From: Schizochytrium sp. TIO01
Taxonomy: Eukaryota > Sar > Bigyra > Thraustochytrida > Thraustochytriidae
Assembly (NCBI GenBank): GCA_004764695.1
Contig: SMSO01000014.1
Span: 4,122,845 to 4,186,844 of the forward strand
Direction: 5' to 3'
Length of the DNA stretch: 64,000 nucleotides
Shown here: piece by piece, positions 63,616-64,000 of the stretch
Position numbering within the stretch: the first letter of the stretch is position 1
Layout of the letters: each line of letters begins with the position of its first letter
Made by a program: the position numbers and the translations under genes
The notes under the pieces: generated by a model
Told to the model about the DNA's origin: nothing
What the model saw: the letters and a program-made list of their open reading frames with translations, nothing else
Database searches by the model: none

Positions 63616-64000
63616 ATGGTCGCACTCGTCGGTCTTGCCCGTGAACAACACGACCTCGCGCTTGCGAAGAACATGCTTGCACAACGCGAAGCAAAGGAAC
63701 TCAAGCGCTTGGAACAACAGCGTATTGAGGTGGTGCCGGTACCGCCTCGTCCTGAATCTGGCTACATGGCCAAGCTTTGGGATAACATCTATGGCGAGAA
63801 GTCGAAGCTCCAGCAGAAGATGATGAAGCAACAGCAACAGCAACTCGAGGAGAAGCGTACCGAGGCCACCAAGAAGCGCGCTCGTCGCCGTTCTGCTCTT
63901 CGTGAGGACGTTCTTGAGCGCCTTAACGACGGTGAGTCCGCCAACAAAATCTTTCAGGAGCTCCGCGATCTTCTTGAGGGCGCCGCACTCAACGATGAGG
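63616..64000 (+). CDS. hypothetical basic coiled-coil protein, N-terminal part (cut by window edge)
   Basis: The frame is open for 128 codons to the window edge. It begins MVALVGLAREQHDLALAKNM, continues with a Lys/Glu/Gln-rich helix (LQQKMMKQQQQQLEEKR) and then KKRARRRSALREDVLERLND. Between the helices is a conserved-looking ordered segment, PPRPESGYMAKLWDNIYGEK. Strong helical heptad character suggests a coiled coil. The leader ends CAAAG just before the ATG, a good eukaryotic context. Codon composition is even and third positions are C/G-biased like the confident genes. I do not recognise the family. Confidence 0.75.
   Translation, partial: MVALVGLAREQHDLALAKNMLAQREAKELKRLEQQRIEVVPVPPRPESGYMAKLWDNIYGEKSKLQQKMMKQQQQQLEEKRTEATKKRARRRSALREDVLERLNDGESANKIFQELRDLLEGAALNDE

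Noticed and set aside
1-64000. Prokaryotic systems (CRISPR, operons, defence islands, phage)
   Set aside because: All recognised genes are eukaryotic, monocistronic in layout, and the repeats are simple microsatellites without spaced direct repeats.

Overview
The window reads as nuclear DNA of a single-celled eukaryote. It carries homologues of eukaryote-only machinery: VPS13, the mediator subunit MED6, XPF/ERCC4, ASCC2, LITAF-domain proteins, an O-GlcNAc transferase-type GT41 enzyme and a BMT5-type rRNA methyltransferase. All of them are encoded in uninterrupted reading frames, including one of about 11.3 kb, so introns are rare or absent. Intergenic DNA is full of microsatellites. Intron-poor genes, an AP2-domain regulator outside plants and moderate GC would fit a stramenopile such as a thraustochytrid/labyrinthulomycete; that assignment is inference. 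No operons, CRISPR arrays, Shine-Dalgarno sites or confident tRNA/rRNA genes were seen.

Layout. 1-2028: possible start of a minus-strand gene at the very edge, then repeat-rich DNA. 2029-3639 (+): AP2-domain regulator. 4381-15711 (-): VPS13-family lipid-transfer protein. 17603-20059 (-): membrane-anchored TPR/GT41 glycosyltransferase. 20657-22282 (-): membrane-tailed class-3 aldehyde dehydrogenase. 22889-25279 (-): ASCC2-like CUE protein. 26159-26557 and 34031-34507 (-): two LITAF-domain proteins either side of a 7.5-kb gene-free stretch. 36781-39999 (+): XPF nuclease. 40515-41723 (-) and 42077-43123 (+): BMT5-like methyltransferase and MED6, divergent. 44093-46792 (+): secreted beta-helix protein. 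47383-48249 (+): unrecognised 288-aa protein. 48681-49328 (-): small SYLF-like protein. 49392-63615: 14-kb gene-free, repeat-rich region. 63616-64000 (+): start of a basic coiled-coil protein cut by the window edge.

The genes do not form one pathway. Themes are housekeeping: membrane contact and endolysosomal traffic (VPS13, LITAF pair), lipid aldehyde detoxification (ALDH3), transcription (AP2 factor, MED6), genome and ribosome maintenance (XPF, ASCC2, BMT5-like) and glycosylation (GT41, secreted beta-helix). I chose ATG starts throughout; several longer frames begin only at TTG or GTG and were trimmed to the first plausible ATG.

I found no clearly new multi-gene system. The most unusual signals are the apparently membrane-anchored GT41 enzyme, short-period repeats just upstream of three consecutive minus-strand genes, the LITAF pair with one altered zinc knuckle, and palindromes plus an excess of CTCGAG in the gene-free regions.
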